Positions 24,736 through 32,253 of a stretch of DNA of 64,000 bases are shown here, piece after piece; positions within the stretch are counted from its first letter, which is position 1, and every line of letters starts with the position of its first letter. A program made the translations under genes and the position numbers. The notes under the pieces are model-generated. The model worked only from the letters and a program-made list of their open reading frames with translations, had not been told where the DNA came from and ran no database searches. The DNA is from JBKBKN01 sp046294625 (lineage in GTDB: Bacteria > Bacteroidota > Bacteroidia > M30B66), in contig JBKBKN010000012.1 in the NCBI GenBank assembly GCA_046294625.1, forward strand, positions 32,416 to 96,415, in the 5' to 3' direction.

Positions 24736-25759
24736 ATTTCAGTATTTTTTCGATTAATAGTTGTTCATCTAGATCACTAAAAAAACGCATTTTGATCGGA
24801 ATAACAAATATGGGTAAGTGCTTTAAAATTGCCGAATGATCATGATGATACATTCTAAAAGCATCCTTTTCTGTTGTGAAGATCACAGTGTTTTCGCCGG
24901 CAATATTATCAAAATAATCTTTTATTTCATGAAGTTCATTCTGAGTAAAGTGATGGTGATCGCTAAACTTAAAGTGTTTTAATATTTTTTTGCGATCTGC
25001 TTGAAGGTATTGAAGCAATGGATTAGCGTCTGCAATTCCCGTTACTAAGATAAATTGATCATAGTGCGTCAAAGGCTTTTCTGAATGAAACAAGTGTTTA
25101 GCTGGTGCATAATCAATTCCCGTAAAAAATATCTTTTGATGCCCGATTAAACGCAGTTTCTGATGAACCGAAGCCGTTAATTGATCCAGTGATTCTGGTT
25201 TGCATTTGGTAAAAATAATCACATCTGCCTGTTTAACTCGATAGAGATTGTCCCTAAGCCTTCCTGATGGAAACATTTGAAGTTTATCGATTTCACTGCT
25301 ATTGAAGAGCAAAATAGATAGACCTGGACTTAGTTTTCGATGCTGAAAGGCATCGTCGAGAATGGCTAATGGTGTTTCATGATCGGCAGCTATTTTAGAA
25401 AGGGCACTTACACGATCTTCACAAACATAGAACTTGATTTGTGGATTCTTCACTTTTAGCATCAAAGGTTCATCTCCAAATTGTTCAGCATTACCATTTT
25501 CTAACACTTCATAGAATCCTTTTGAACGACGTCCGTAGCCTCTGCTAAGTACAAATAGTCCGGTATGATTTTTCAGACTTTGAAGGAGCCAATCAACAAA
25601 AGGGGTTTTGCCGGTGCCACCCAATGATAGATTGCCAACCACAATAACCGGAAATGAGAATTTGGTTGAATGAAGAATTTTTTGATCGTATAAGAAATTA
25701 CGCACACGTAATATCGTGCTCCATAAACAGGCAATAGGGAGAAATAATTTTTGCCACAT
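24716..25759 (-). CDS. lpxK: Tetraacyldisaccharide 4'-kinase
   Basis: Phosphorylates the lipid A disaccharide at the 4' position on the inner face of the inner membrane. At 347 aa it is typical. An N-terminal membrane-associated helix is followed by the Walker A motif GNLSLGGTGKTP (43-54), then LSRGYGRRSKGFYEV, DDAFQHRKL with the catalytic Asp, and TTEKDAFRM near the C-terminus. It lies 28 bp downstream of the carotenoid cyclase gene and overlaps the PNP gene by 20 bases. Its position behind carotenoid genes suggests shared expression of envelope-lipid and pigment synthesis; this is inference from spacing only. Confidence 0.92.
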   Translation of the reverse strand: MWQKLFLPIACLWSTILRVRNFLYDQKILHSTKFSFPVIVVGNLSLGGTGKTPFVDWLLQSLKNHTGLFVLSRGYGRRSKGFYEVLENGNAEQFGDEPLMLKVKNPQIKFYVCEDRVSALSKIAADHETPLAILDDAFQHRKLSPGLSILLFNSSEIDKLQMFPSGRLRDNLYRVKQADVIIFTKCKPESLDQLTASVHQKLRLIGHQKIFFTGIDYAPAKHLFHSEKPLTHYDQFILVTGIADANPLLQYLQADRKKILKHFKFSDHHHFTQNELHEIKDYFDNIAGENTVIFTTEKDAFRMYHHDHSAILKHLPIFVIPIKMRFFSDLDEQLLIEKILKYVKRNT

Positions 25760-25787
25760 CGCGATTAGGAAGTGTGGCGAAGATAGG

Positions 25788-26519
25788 CTATTTTGAAACA
25801 GTTGAAAGTGTTCGTTGCTCTCGACGGTTCATAAAGTGCTCATATAAACCAATGGCTAAAATGAGCATAAACATATTGTAAGCCATATCTTCTACAGGGA
25901 TGTTAGCCCAGTTAGAGATGTGAATTCTAATTCCGCTGTTTTGTGCATTGTCATAAATCACCACCGGTTTCACGGTGAGTTGCCCATTGACGATGATAAA
26001 CGGAATCATGGTCACCAGATAAGCCAAATAGTATCGACTGAGCCAGGGTGCTTTAATCCATCCCTGAAGAAAAATCATCAATCCACCTGCACCAATGCAT
26101 GCCGTGGATGTATATAGTCGAGGAAGACTTAGTAGTCCCACTAAAATTAATGCTGACCCCAATCCATAAGAAATATATGCACTTACATTTTTTAGTAGGT
26201 CTTTTTTGATGAAATAATTAAGTACGAGATAGATAAAAATGCAGGCATACGGCACGGTGAGAAAAAAAAGCCATTCTTCCAAAGGAAGACTTGCAATGAA
26301 TATTCCGGTTAAATATTGTTCATTAAATGACCAAACGCCTAGTCGCGTGAAAAGCTCGTCCCACGCTATAAAAATTGAGCCTGTGATAAGGATGGCAGGC
26401 AGAATCGCATGCCATTTTTTCCACATGGTGATACGGTGTTCAAAGCTTTGTGCTATTGGATAGGCTATTGAAAGAATATTCAGGAGCAAATAGGTGTAGG
26501 TATCATGAAGCCCAAACAT
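25788..26519 (-). CDS. crtY: Lycopene cyclase (fused CrtYc-CrtYd type)
   Basis: Membrane-bound cyclase that forms beta-ionone rings. I start it at 26519 (MFGLHDTYTY), one base past the crtZ stop codon, giving 243 aa; the frame is open to 26558 inside crtZ. About seven membrane helices are visible. Two homologous halves each carry the acidic motif expected of this family: PLEEW (79-83) and PVEDM (208-212), plus FIAWDELFTRLGVWSFN. The fused heterodimeric-type cyclase is common in Bacteroidota and archaea. Whether it closes one or both ends of lycopene cannot be read directly. CruF in the same operon argues for a monocyclic product. Confidence 0.85.
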   Translation of the reverse strand: MFGLHDTYTYLLLNILSIAYPIAQSFEHRITMWKKWHAILPAILITGSIFIAWDELFTRLGVWSFNEQYLTGIFIASLPLEEWLFFLTVPYACIFIYLVLNYFIKKDLLKNVSAYISYGLGSALILVGLLSLPRLYTSTACIGAGGLMIFLQGWIKAPWLSRYYLAYLVTMIPFIIVNGQLTVKPVVIYDNAQNSGIRIHISNWANIPVEDMAYNMFMLILAIGLYEHFMNRREQRTLSTVSK

Positions 26520-26520
26520 C

Positions 26521-26964
26521 TTATTTGAAAAATTTTCTTGCAACAACAAGCATTCCAAATGATTCGCTATGTTCTTTACCTTGATTTTTGTGATGCACTT
26601 TGTGTGCTTTGCGTATAGCTCTTAAATATTTATTGTCTGAATTTTTAAACCACTTGAATCTTTGATGTATGAACACATCGTGTACTAAGAAGTAGGTGAA
26701 GCCATAGAGCGCTATTCCTGCTCCAATCCATACTCTGAAATCGTTGCCATTCATCATGCCAAACATGATGCACAGCCAACTTGGAACAGCAAAAATCAAG
26801 AAAAAGGCATCGTTTTTTTGGAAAGGTTTATCATAGGGTTCATGATGATCTTTGTGCAAATACCATAAAAAACCATGCATGATATATTTGTGTGTGAACC
26901 ATGCCATGAACTCCATGAAGAAAAACGTAGCCACTAAAATGAGTATGTTCAATAAAAGGCTCAT
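26521..26964 (-). CDS. crtZ: Beta-carotene 3-hydroxylase
   Basis: Di-iron membrane hydroxylase adding a 3-OH to the carotenoid beta-ring. At 147 aa it is the compact bacterial type. All histidine clusters are present: HKYIMH (25-30), HKDHH (37-41), HDVFIH (95-100) and HKVHH (121-125). Hydrophobic helices precede and separate them. The start overlaps the cruF stop by 4 bases (ATGA) and one base separates the stop from the crtY start, so translation of the three is coupled. Product context suggests zeaxanthin-type or saproxanthin/myxol-type rings. Confidence 0.9.
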   Translation of the reverse strand: MSLLLNILILVATFFFMEFMAWFTHKYIMHGFLWYLHKDHHEPYDKPFQKNDAFFLIFAVPSWLCIMFGMMNGNDFRVWIGAGIALYGFTYFLVHDVFIHQRFKWFKNSDNKYLRAIRKAHKVHHKNQGKEHSESFGMLVVARKFFK

Positions 26965-27593
26965 AGCTTAATATGTATGTTATTTTGTAGGCAAATGAAG
27001 AACAAAAATTGTATCACAAATAACCACATTGCCACAATATTGTTGCTGGGCTTATGATATTTTTCAAATAGTAGTTGCAGCAAAAAACCAATTGCAAACC
27101 AACACACATAATTGTAAAAGGGGACATCACCACCTTCCCACCACCAGAAACCGACCTTGATAGCGACAGGTTCGAGCACATAGTCCAGTAAAAGAAGTAA
27201 GGATGCACCCATGATGGGTCTTACTATGGAGGGTTTCATAAACCGTTGCACGATCTCTGCTGCACAATAGCTTAAGATCATCCAGTTTATCCCAATCATC
27301 AATGGCACTCCCATGATTTTCGGTCCCATCGCTGTGCCATAAGTGTAGTTTCCAAAGAGATAGCTTGTTTGCACCCCAATCACCTCGGTAATAAAGCCCA
27401 CCGTGAATGAAGTGATGAGAAGGAGTATGATGGATTTATCATATTTCTTTTGAAATTTCAATGCAAGAATCGCAGAAATCAAAAGATTGATCGGGGTGAG
27501 TATGAGGAAATAATCTTTGAAATCAGAAGATAAGCCCAGCCAACCAACGGTGTGGAGTATGATTAGAATGAGAATTGCATGTATAGGTTTCAT
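26961..27593 (-). CDS. cruF: CruF-type carotenoid 1'-hydroxylase/hydratase
   Basis: Integral membrane protein of 210 aa matching the carotenoid biosynthesis family that contains CruF (gamma-carotene 1'-hydroxylase) and bisanhydrobacterioruberin hydratase. Family motifs are TEVIGVQTSYLFGNYTYG and LDYVLEPVAIKVGFWWWEG; six to seven membrane helices are predicted. It would hydrate the acyclic psi end of gamma-carotene. It heads the leftward unit cruF-crtZ-crtY-lpxK-PNP. With a CrtD-like desaturase elsewhere in the window, this gives the end-group chemistry of saproxanthin or myxol. The exact substrate is inferred. Confidence 0.78.
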   Translation of the reverse strand: MKPIHAILILIILHTVGWLGLSSDFKDYFLILTPINLLISAILALKFQKKYDKSIILLLITSFTVGFITEVIGVQTSYLFGNYTYGTAMGPKIMGVPLMIGINWMILSYCAAEIVQRFMKPSIVRPIMGASLLLLLDYVLEPVAIKVGFWWWEGGDVPFYNYVCWFAIGFLLQLLFEKYHKPSNNIVAMWLFVIQFLFFICLQNNIHIKL

Positions 27594-27650
27594 TCGCTTT
27601 GGATCTATGGGTCAACATGCGAAAATAACATGCCGACTTAAATTACAATT

Positions 27651-28136
27651 TTATATGCTTTTTGTTTGACCTGATTTGATTTTTCCCTGTTCAGAAAGGG
27701 TGTCGAATTTTCGGGTTAGTTTGCTGATATATTGCACTTTGCGAAATCTGAGTGCACTCCAGTTTTCATCTATAGCTACTTGTCTAACACCTTCTACATT
27801 ATATTTTCCTAAAACATCCCAGCCTTTGTCACGGTTAAAATCGCAGACGTATTTTTTTGAAGAGCTTTTGGGGTAGCACATCCAAAAAACTGCATCATCT
27901 TTAAGCTGAGGAATAATTTGTTGAGCGTATTCATTGATCTCTTGTTGTGTCAATACGAATACAATGGCAAATTCGATTTCTTTTTGAGCTGTATTGAAAG
28001 TCATGAAGTCCTTTTCAGGGAAAGATTTAAACAAATGAACGATATCGTCCGGGGCATTGCATACAAAAATCTGTTTCTGATTTTTGAAGTTCAACTTTTT
28101 CAGCAGTGGAGTCATAGGCGCTGTATTTTGAGCCAA
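27651..28136 (-). CDS. DUF3052-like cytosolic protein
   Basis: A 161-aa soluble protein of unknown role. The pattern of an N-terminal LLKKLNFKNQKQIFVCNAPDD, a central strand with VFWMCYPKSSSK, and ending with VRQVAIDENWSALRFR matches DUF3052-type proteins, in which a WxxxPK-like segment and a DxxWSxLK/R segment are conserved. The fold looks Rossmann-like, but no cofactor motif is complete. The C-terminal 25 residues are basic. It lies 57 bp before cruF on the same strand and downstream of the sufB terminator, so it probably has its own promoter. Confidence 0.55.
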   Translation of the reverse strand: MAQNTAPMTPLLKKLNFKNQKQIFVCNAPDDIVHLFKSFPEKDFMTFNTAQKEIEFAIVFVLTQQEINEYAQQIIPQLKDDAVFWMCYPKSSSKKYVCDFNRDKGWDVLGKYNVEGVRQVAIDENWSALRFRKVQYISKLTRKFDTLSEQGKIKSGQTKSI

Positions 28137-28200
28137 AGATGTGTAAAAATATTAAATCTGTTTGATGAGCTTAGTTTAATGTGTAATGATGAAAATAAAA

Positions 28201-28219
28201 AAGCGCCCAAAGGGCGCTT
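28201..28219 (-). terminator. Rho-independent terminator of sufB
   Basis: Perfect 8-bp stem AAGCGCCC/GGGCGCTT (28201-28208, 28212-28219) with an AAA loop, 26 bp past the sufB stop. A T run follows on the minus strand. Confidence 0.85.
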
Positions 28220-28245
28220 TAAAACTAAAACAAACACTTCATTCA

Positions 28246-29694
28246 CTATCCAACGCTACCCTCGAGACTTACGGACAGAAGTTTTTGAGCTTCCACAGCA
28301 AATTCCATAGGCAATTTATTTAAAACTTCCTTGCAATATCCATTCACTATCAGACCAATTGCTTTTTCGGTGTTGATACCTCTTGCATTGCAATAGAAAA
28401 TTTGATCTTCACCAATCTTTGAAGTTGTAGCTTCATGTTCTACAACCGCACTTGGGTTATTGATTTCTATGTAAGGGAAGGTATGTGCACCACATTTGTC
28501 ACCCATTAATAAAGAATCGCACTGAGAGAAGTTGCGTGCATTTTTAGCATTTTTAGCCACTTTCACCAATCCTCTGTAGCTGTTGTTGCTGAATCCCGCT
28601 GAGATGCCTTTTGAAATGATGGTACTTCTAGTATTATTACCCAAATGAATCATCTTCGTGCCGGTATCGGCTTGCTGATGATTGTTGGTGACCGCTACGG
28701 AATAAAATTCACCTACAGATTCATTGCCTTTAAGAATCACACTAGGATACTTCCAGGTGATGGCAGAACCTGTTTCTACTTGTGTCCATGAAATTTTTGA
28801 ACGAAATCCGGCACAAATGCCTCTCTTCGTTACGAAGTTATAAATACCACCTTTGCCATCCTTGTCTCCCGGATACCAGTTTTGTACGGTAGAATATTTG
28901 ATTTCGGCTTTTTCCAAAGCAACCAACTCAACCACTGCAGCATGAAGCTGATTTTCGTCGCGCATAGGTGCTGTACAACCTTCGAGATAGCTCACATACG
29001 AACCTTCATCGGCAATAATTAATGTACGTTCAAACTGTCCGGTATTGGCTGCATTAATTCTGAAATAGGTGGATAATTCCATTGGGCATCTAACCCCTTT
29101 GGGGATATAGCAAAATGAACCATCGCTAAATACAGCAGAGTTTAGTGCTGCGTAGTAGTTGTCGGTATAGGGCACCACGGAGCCAACATATTTTTTTACT
29201 AACTCAGGATGCTCTTGCACCGCCTCTGAGAACGAGCAAAATATGATTCCAAGTTCACCTAGTTTTTCCTTGAATGTGGTTTTTACTGAAACAGAATCAA
29301 TCACAGCATCTACGGCTACACCGGTAAGTCGTTTTTGTTCTTCGAGGGATATACCCAGTTTTTCAAAAGTTTTGAGCAATTCGGGATCTACTTCATCAAG
29401 GCTTTGCAGTTCCTTTTTCTTTTTAGGTGCAGCATAATAGATGATCTGCTGAAAATCTATCTTTGGATAATGCACATGTGCCCAATCAGGCTCTTCCATT
29501 GTTAGCCAATATTTGTATGCTTTTAGTCGCCATTCAAGCATCCATTCCGGCTCATTTTTTTTTGCTGAAATAAAGCGTACAATATCTTCGCTAAGCCCCA
29601 TGGGCGCTGATTCCATATCAATATTAGTGGTGAATCCATATTTGTATTCACTATTGATGGTGGATGCTAATATTTCGTTGGTTTCCTTTGCCAT
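28246..29694 (-). CDS. sufB: Fe-S cluster assembly scaffold SufB
   Basis: SUF scaffold component that assembles Fe-S clusters with SufC and SufD. At 482 aa it is full length. Family marks include YIPKGVRCPMELSTYFRIN, SYLEGCTAPMRDENQLHAAVVEL and, near the C-terminus, ATTSKIGEDQIFYCNARGI, in which the conserved Cys and acidic residues act in cluster transfer. It follows the A-type carrier by 12 bp and shares its promoter. Unusually, sufC, sufD and sufS do not follow: a terminator and then unrelated genes come next, so the rest of the SUF machinery is encoded elsewhere. Confidence 0.95.
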   Translation of the reverse strand: MAKETNEILASTINSEYKYGFTTNIDMESAPMGLSEDIVRFISAKKNEPEWMLEWRLKAYKYWLTMEEPDWAHVHYPKIDFQQIIYYAAPKKKKELQSLDEVDPELLKTFEKLGISLEEQKRLTGVAVDAVIDSVSVKTTFKEKLGELGIIFCSFSEAVQEHPELVKKYVGSVVPYTDNYYAALNSAVFSDGSFCYIPKGVRCPMELSTYFRINAANTGQFERTLIIADEGSYVSYLEGCTAPMRDENQLHAAVVELVALEKAEIKYSTVQNWYPGDKDGKGGIYNFVTKRGICAGFRSKISWTQVETGSAITWKYPSVILKGNESVGEFYSVAVTNNHQQADTGTKMIHLGNNTRSTIISKGISAGFSNNSYRGLVKVAKNAKNARNFSQCDSLLMGDKCGAHTFPYIEINNPSAVVEHEATTSKIGEDQIFYCNARGINTEKAIGLIVNGYCKEVLNKLPMEFAVEAQKLLSVSLEGSVG

Positions 29695-29706
29695 AACATT
29701 AATTTA

Positions 29707-30033
29707 TTAAACAGCAAAACTTTCACCGCAGCCGCAGGTGCGTGTAGCGTTGGGATTGATAAATTGAAAGCCTTTGCCATTGAGTCCACCTGAAAAATCG
29801 AGCTCTGTACCCACGAGATAAAGAAAACTCTTTTTGTCAACCAATATTTTTATACCCTTGTCTTCAAATAGTTGATCTTCAGGCTTTTTTTCGCGATCGA
29901 AGTCTAGTTTGTAAGATAGTCCTGAGCACCCTCCGCCTTCTACGCCTACTCTAAGGTAAGCATCGGTAGGATATCCACTTTCCTGCATGAGCGAAAGTAG
30001 CTTAGTTTTTGCAGTTTCTGAAACGGTAATCAT
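29707..30033 (-). CDS. A-type Fe-S carrier (SufA/ErpA/IscA family)
   Basis: A 108-aa carrier that passes Fe-S clusters to apoproteins. The three cluster ligands are present: C36 (GGGCSGLSY), C100 and C102 (TCGCGESF). Length and motif order are standard. It is the first gene of the unit with sufB, so SufA is the likely functional name, but IscA and ErpA cannot be excluded from sequence alone. Its promoter region carries a 19-bp perfect palindrome (30082-30100) just after a TATATTTG box, pointing to repression by an iron- or Fe-S-responsive factor. Confidence 0.92.
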   Translation of the reverse strand: MITVSETAKTKLLSLMQESGYPTDAYLRVGVEGGGCSGLSYKLDFDREKKPEDQLFEDKGIKILVDKKSFLYLVGTELDFSGGLNGKGFQFINPNATRTCGCGESFAV

Positions 30034-30081
30034 AGTTATTTAACAGTTTGCGCAGTTAAAAGTTGCGGGTTTATTAAATTT

Positions 30082-30114
30082 ATTTAGATTGAATCTAAAT
30101 ACTTTGCAAATATA
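30082..30114 (-). promoter_or_regulatory. sufAB promoter with 19-bp palindromic operator
   Basis: On the minus strand a TATATTTG -7 box (30114-30107) is followed by the perfect palindrome ATTTAGATT-g-AATCTAAAT (30100-30082), which would cover the transcription start and early leader, the classic place for a repressor. The ATG is 49 bases further on. The length and A+T-rich symmetry suit a metalloregulator or Rrf2-type dimer. The identity is inferred. Confidence 0.6.
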
Positions 30115-30264
30115 CAGTGCTCATTTCAATTTTGCACTACTTCAAAGGAAAAAACTTAGCTGTTTGTGCGCGAGTCTAAATTTCGTTATGCATCGCAAAG
30201 GTCAATGTGAAGGTAAAAGATAATTGAATAAGGATTTTTGCAGACATTTGCCGAAAATGAATTT

Positions 30265-30669
30265 ATGAAAAAGATTCTTTTTCTCACTACCATTACACTA
30301 TTGCTCTTCAACGCTTGCAGCAGAGAGAATACCTACAAGAAACGTATTTCTAAAACATGGAAAATGGAAGAGTATCGGGTGAATGGCGATAACAAAACTA
30401 CTGATTTCAACACGGTGTTTCAAAATTACAGTATAACCTTCACGGAGAGTGGAACATTTAGCGAAAATTGGGTTACCATTATTCCATTGGTGAATTCAGG
30501 AAATTATGAGTTTTTCAATAATGCTAATAATGTTGAGCTCCGCGATGTGAACCAAACGAGAAGGTTTAAAATCAATACAATCAACAAAAGTAGACTTGAT
30601 GTGGAATATACCCACACCAATAATGATAATAGCACAGAGCTAAGGCGTTATATACTAAAGCAGGTTTAG
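30265..30669 (+). CDS. Lipoprotein, lipocalin-like
   Basis: A 134-aa predicted lipoprotein. I start it at 30265 (MKKILFLTTITLLLFNAC); nine upstream residues in frame would spoil the signal peptide. The lipobox is LFNAC with C18 as the lipidated residue. The remainder is all-beta with WKMEEYRVNG near its start and ITFTESGTFSENW, matching small lipocalin-like proteins abundant in Bacteroidota. No ligand can be inferred. Its stop overlaps the end of the convergent esterase gene by 4 bases. It is divergent from sufA across 231 bp that hold the suf operator. Confidence 0.7.
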   Translation: MKKILFLTTITLLLFNACSRENTYKKRISKTWKMEEYRVNGDNKTTDFNTVFQNYSITFTESGTFSENWVTIIPLVNSGNYEFFNNANNVELRDVNQTRRFKINTINKSRLDVEYTHTNNDNSTELRRYILKQV

Positions 30670-31892
30670 TGATTGGTTTTGATAATTTTTTGACTGCTTA
30701 CCTGTCCGTTTTGGAGAATCGCTCTGAGAAGATAAATTCCCGAATGGAGATGCTGAAGATTTATTTGGATATTATCGCTGTTCGCAATACGCTCATTTCG
30801 AACGATTTTGCCATTCAGATCAATGAGTTGAATTTCTCTAATTCCTTCCACGCTGCCGAATCGGATATTGATTAAATCATTTGCTGGATTAGGGTAAACA
30901 TCAAATCTAACAGCCGTTTCCAGTTGATTTACACCCGCTACATCGCATCCAATAATTCTGGCTAAAAATGGACGCATGTGCATTTTCACGCTATCCATGT
31001 AAGCCGAATTTGCAATAAAAGGTGTATGAGGCGCATTCCACCAGGGGATAAAGGTAGATTCTACGCCAACTGCGGTGGCTCTTTGGTGAATGCTAGCGCT
31101 TCCGTCAACCACCATGATTGGGAATATGGCAATACTAAGCATTGCGTTTCCAAAAGGCACAACATCGTCATTATTGCCGTGCATGCTTAATAAGGGCACA
31201 TCGCCCGCTTCAAGCCATTGAGCATTGCCTAAAGCTCCACAAAGATTCACCACAGCTTTGGTTGTTGAAGCATAACCTGGATTACCGCTATTGCCATCCA
31301 CACCGCCAAACTCCGATAGATTGATGAATGCCGGCATTTCTTCTTCCTTGTCGAGATAGGCTAAGTGCAATGCCATGAAAGCTCCTGCAGAAACACCGCC
31401 TACAATAATATTATCAGGATCAATTCTGTAATTGTTGGTGGTGGCAGCATCTTTTCTAAAGAATCGAACAGCAGCTTTCATATCATGTGTCGCGCGAAGC
31501 ACGGCTTTGGTAGCAAGTTCTTCATTTGGAAACAGGGAACCAAATCCTAAGCGATATTGAATCGATGCTGTAACATAACCATGACGAGCAAAATAGCGGC
31601 AGATTTCTACCACATCAGCCAGGTCTTTTGATCCGCCTACGAATGATCCGCCATGAGCAATTACCAATAATGGCCTTTGCTCAAGGTTATCACCTTGTGG
31701 TTCATAAATATCTAGGCGCAATTGCTGGTTTTGCCCCGAAACATTAGTGGCTGACCCGTACTGCACATCGCTCGTTACAGTTACATTAGGAAAAACTTCA
31801 GAAGTGTATCGCCCGTTGCTACAATCGATTTGTGCAAACAGGGAAGAAAGTGCAAAGAAGTAAAACAGGATAGAAATGAAAAAGTGCTTCAT
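30666..31892 (-). CDS. Secreted alpha/beta-hydrolase (carboxylesterase-like) with T9SS domain
   Basis: A 408-aa exported hydrolase. The signal peptide is cleaved after A20 (SLFA-Q). The oxyanion loop is HGG at 80-82, the nucleophile is S168 in GVSAG (166-170), and likely acid and histidine residues lie in HGNNDDVVPFG and WWNAPHTPF. This is the carboxylesterase/lipase (BD-FAE-like) layout. The last 80 residues are a type A T9SS sorting domain beginning VYPNPANDLINIRFG and ending with KIIKT, so the enzyme should be secreted or surface-attached. Substrate is unknown: short-chain esters or acetylated polysaccharides are plausible. No partner genes are adjacent. Confidence 0.82.
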   Translation of the reverse strand: MKHFFISILFYFFALSSLFAQIDCSNGRYTSEVFPNVTVTSDVQYGSATNVSGQNQQLRLDIYEPQGDNLEQRPLLVIAHGGSFVGGSKDLADVVEICRYFARHGYVTASIQYRLGFGSLFPNEELATKAVLRATHDMKAAVRFFRKDAATTNNYRIDPDNIIVGGVSAGAFMALHLAYLDKEEEMPAFINLSEFGGVDGNSGNPGYASTTKAVVNLCGALGNAQWLEAGDVPLLSMHGNNDDVVPFGNAMLSIAIFPIMVVDGSASIHQRATAVGVESTFIPWWNAPHTPFIANSAYMDSVKMHMRPFLARIIGCDVAGVNQLETAVRFDVYPNPANDLINIRFGSVEGIREIQLIDLNGKIVRNERIANSDNIQINLQHLHSGIYLLRAILQNGQVSSQKIIKTNH

Positions 31893-31962
31893 ATAGTTTG
31901 TTAATATTGAGTTAACAAATGAAGCAAATAATAATCAGTTAAGCAAGTAATTGGTAGTAAAT

Positions 31963-32229
31963 CTAAATATTCACGGCTATCACATCTTTAATTTCAGGAA
32001 CCGCATGTTTCACTGCTTCTGCTACCCCTGCTTTTAGTGTCATTTGGCTCATATTGCAGGTTTGGCATGCGCCATGAAGCGCAACTTCTAGCTTCATATC
32101 GTCGGTGATATTAAGTATGGAAATGTCTCCGCCATCGGCTTCCAAATAAGGCCTGATGCTGTCAATAGCCAATCGCACCTTTTCAATTAAGTGATCTTTT
32201 TCCTGTTGGTTGATTTTTTGGGCTTGCAT
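31963..32229 (-). CDS. NifU C-terminal domain (Nfu-type) Fe-S scaffold
   Basis: An 88-aa protein consisting only of the Nfu domain. The bridging CxxC motif is C55-QT-C58 in HGACQTCNMS, after the characteristic IRPYLEADGGDISIL. Nfu proteins bind a 4Fe-4S cluster at a dimer interface and deliver it to client enzymes. It lies 24 bp downstream of the Mrp gene on the same strand, so both are probably co-transcribed as an Fe-S delivery pair, close to sufA and sufB. No A-type domain is fused, unlike Escherichia NfuA. Confidence 0.9.
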   Translation of the reverse strand: MQAQKINQQEKDHLIEKVRLAIDSIRPYLEADGGDISILNITDDMKLEVALHGACQTCNMSQMTLKAGVAEAVKHAVPEIKDVIAVNI

Positions 32230-32253
32230 GAGTCAAAAATATGAAAAGTGTGA

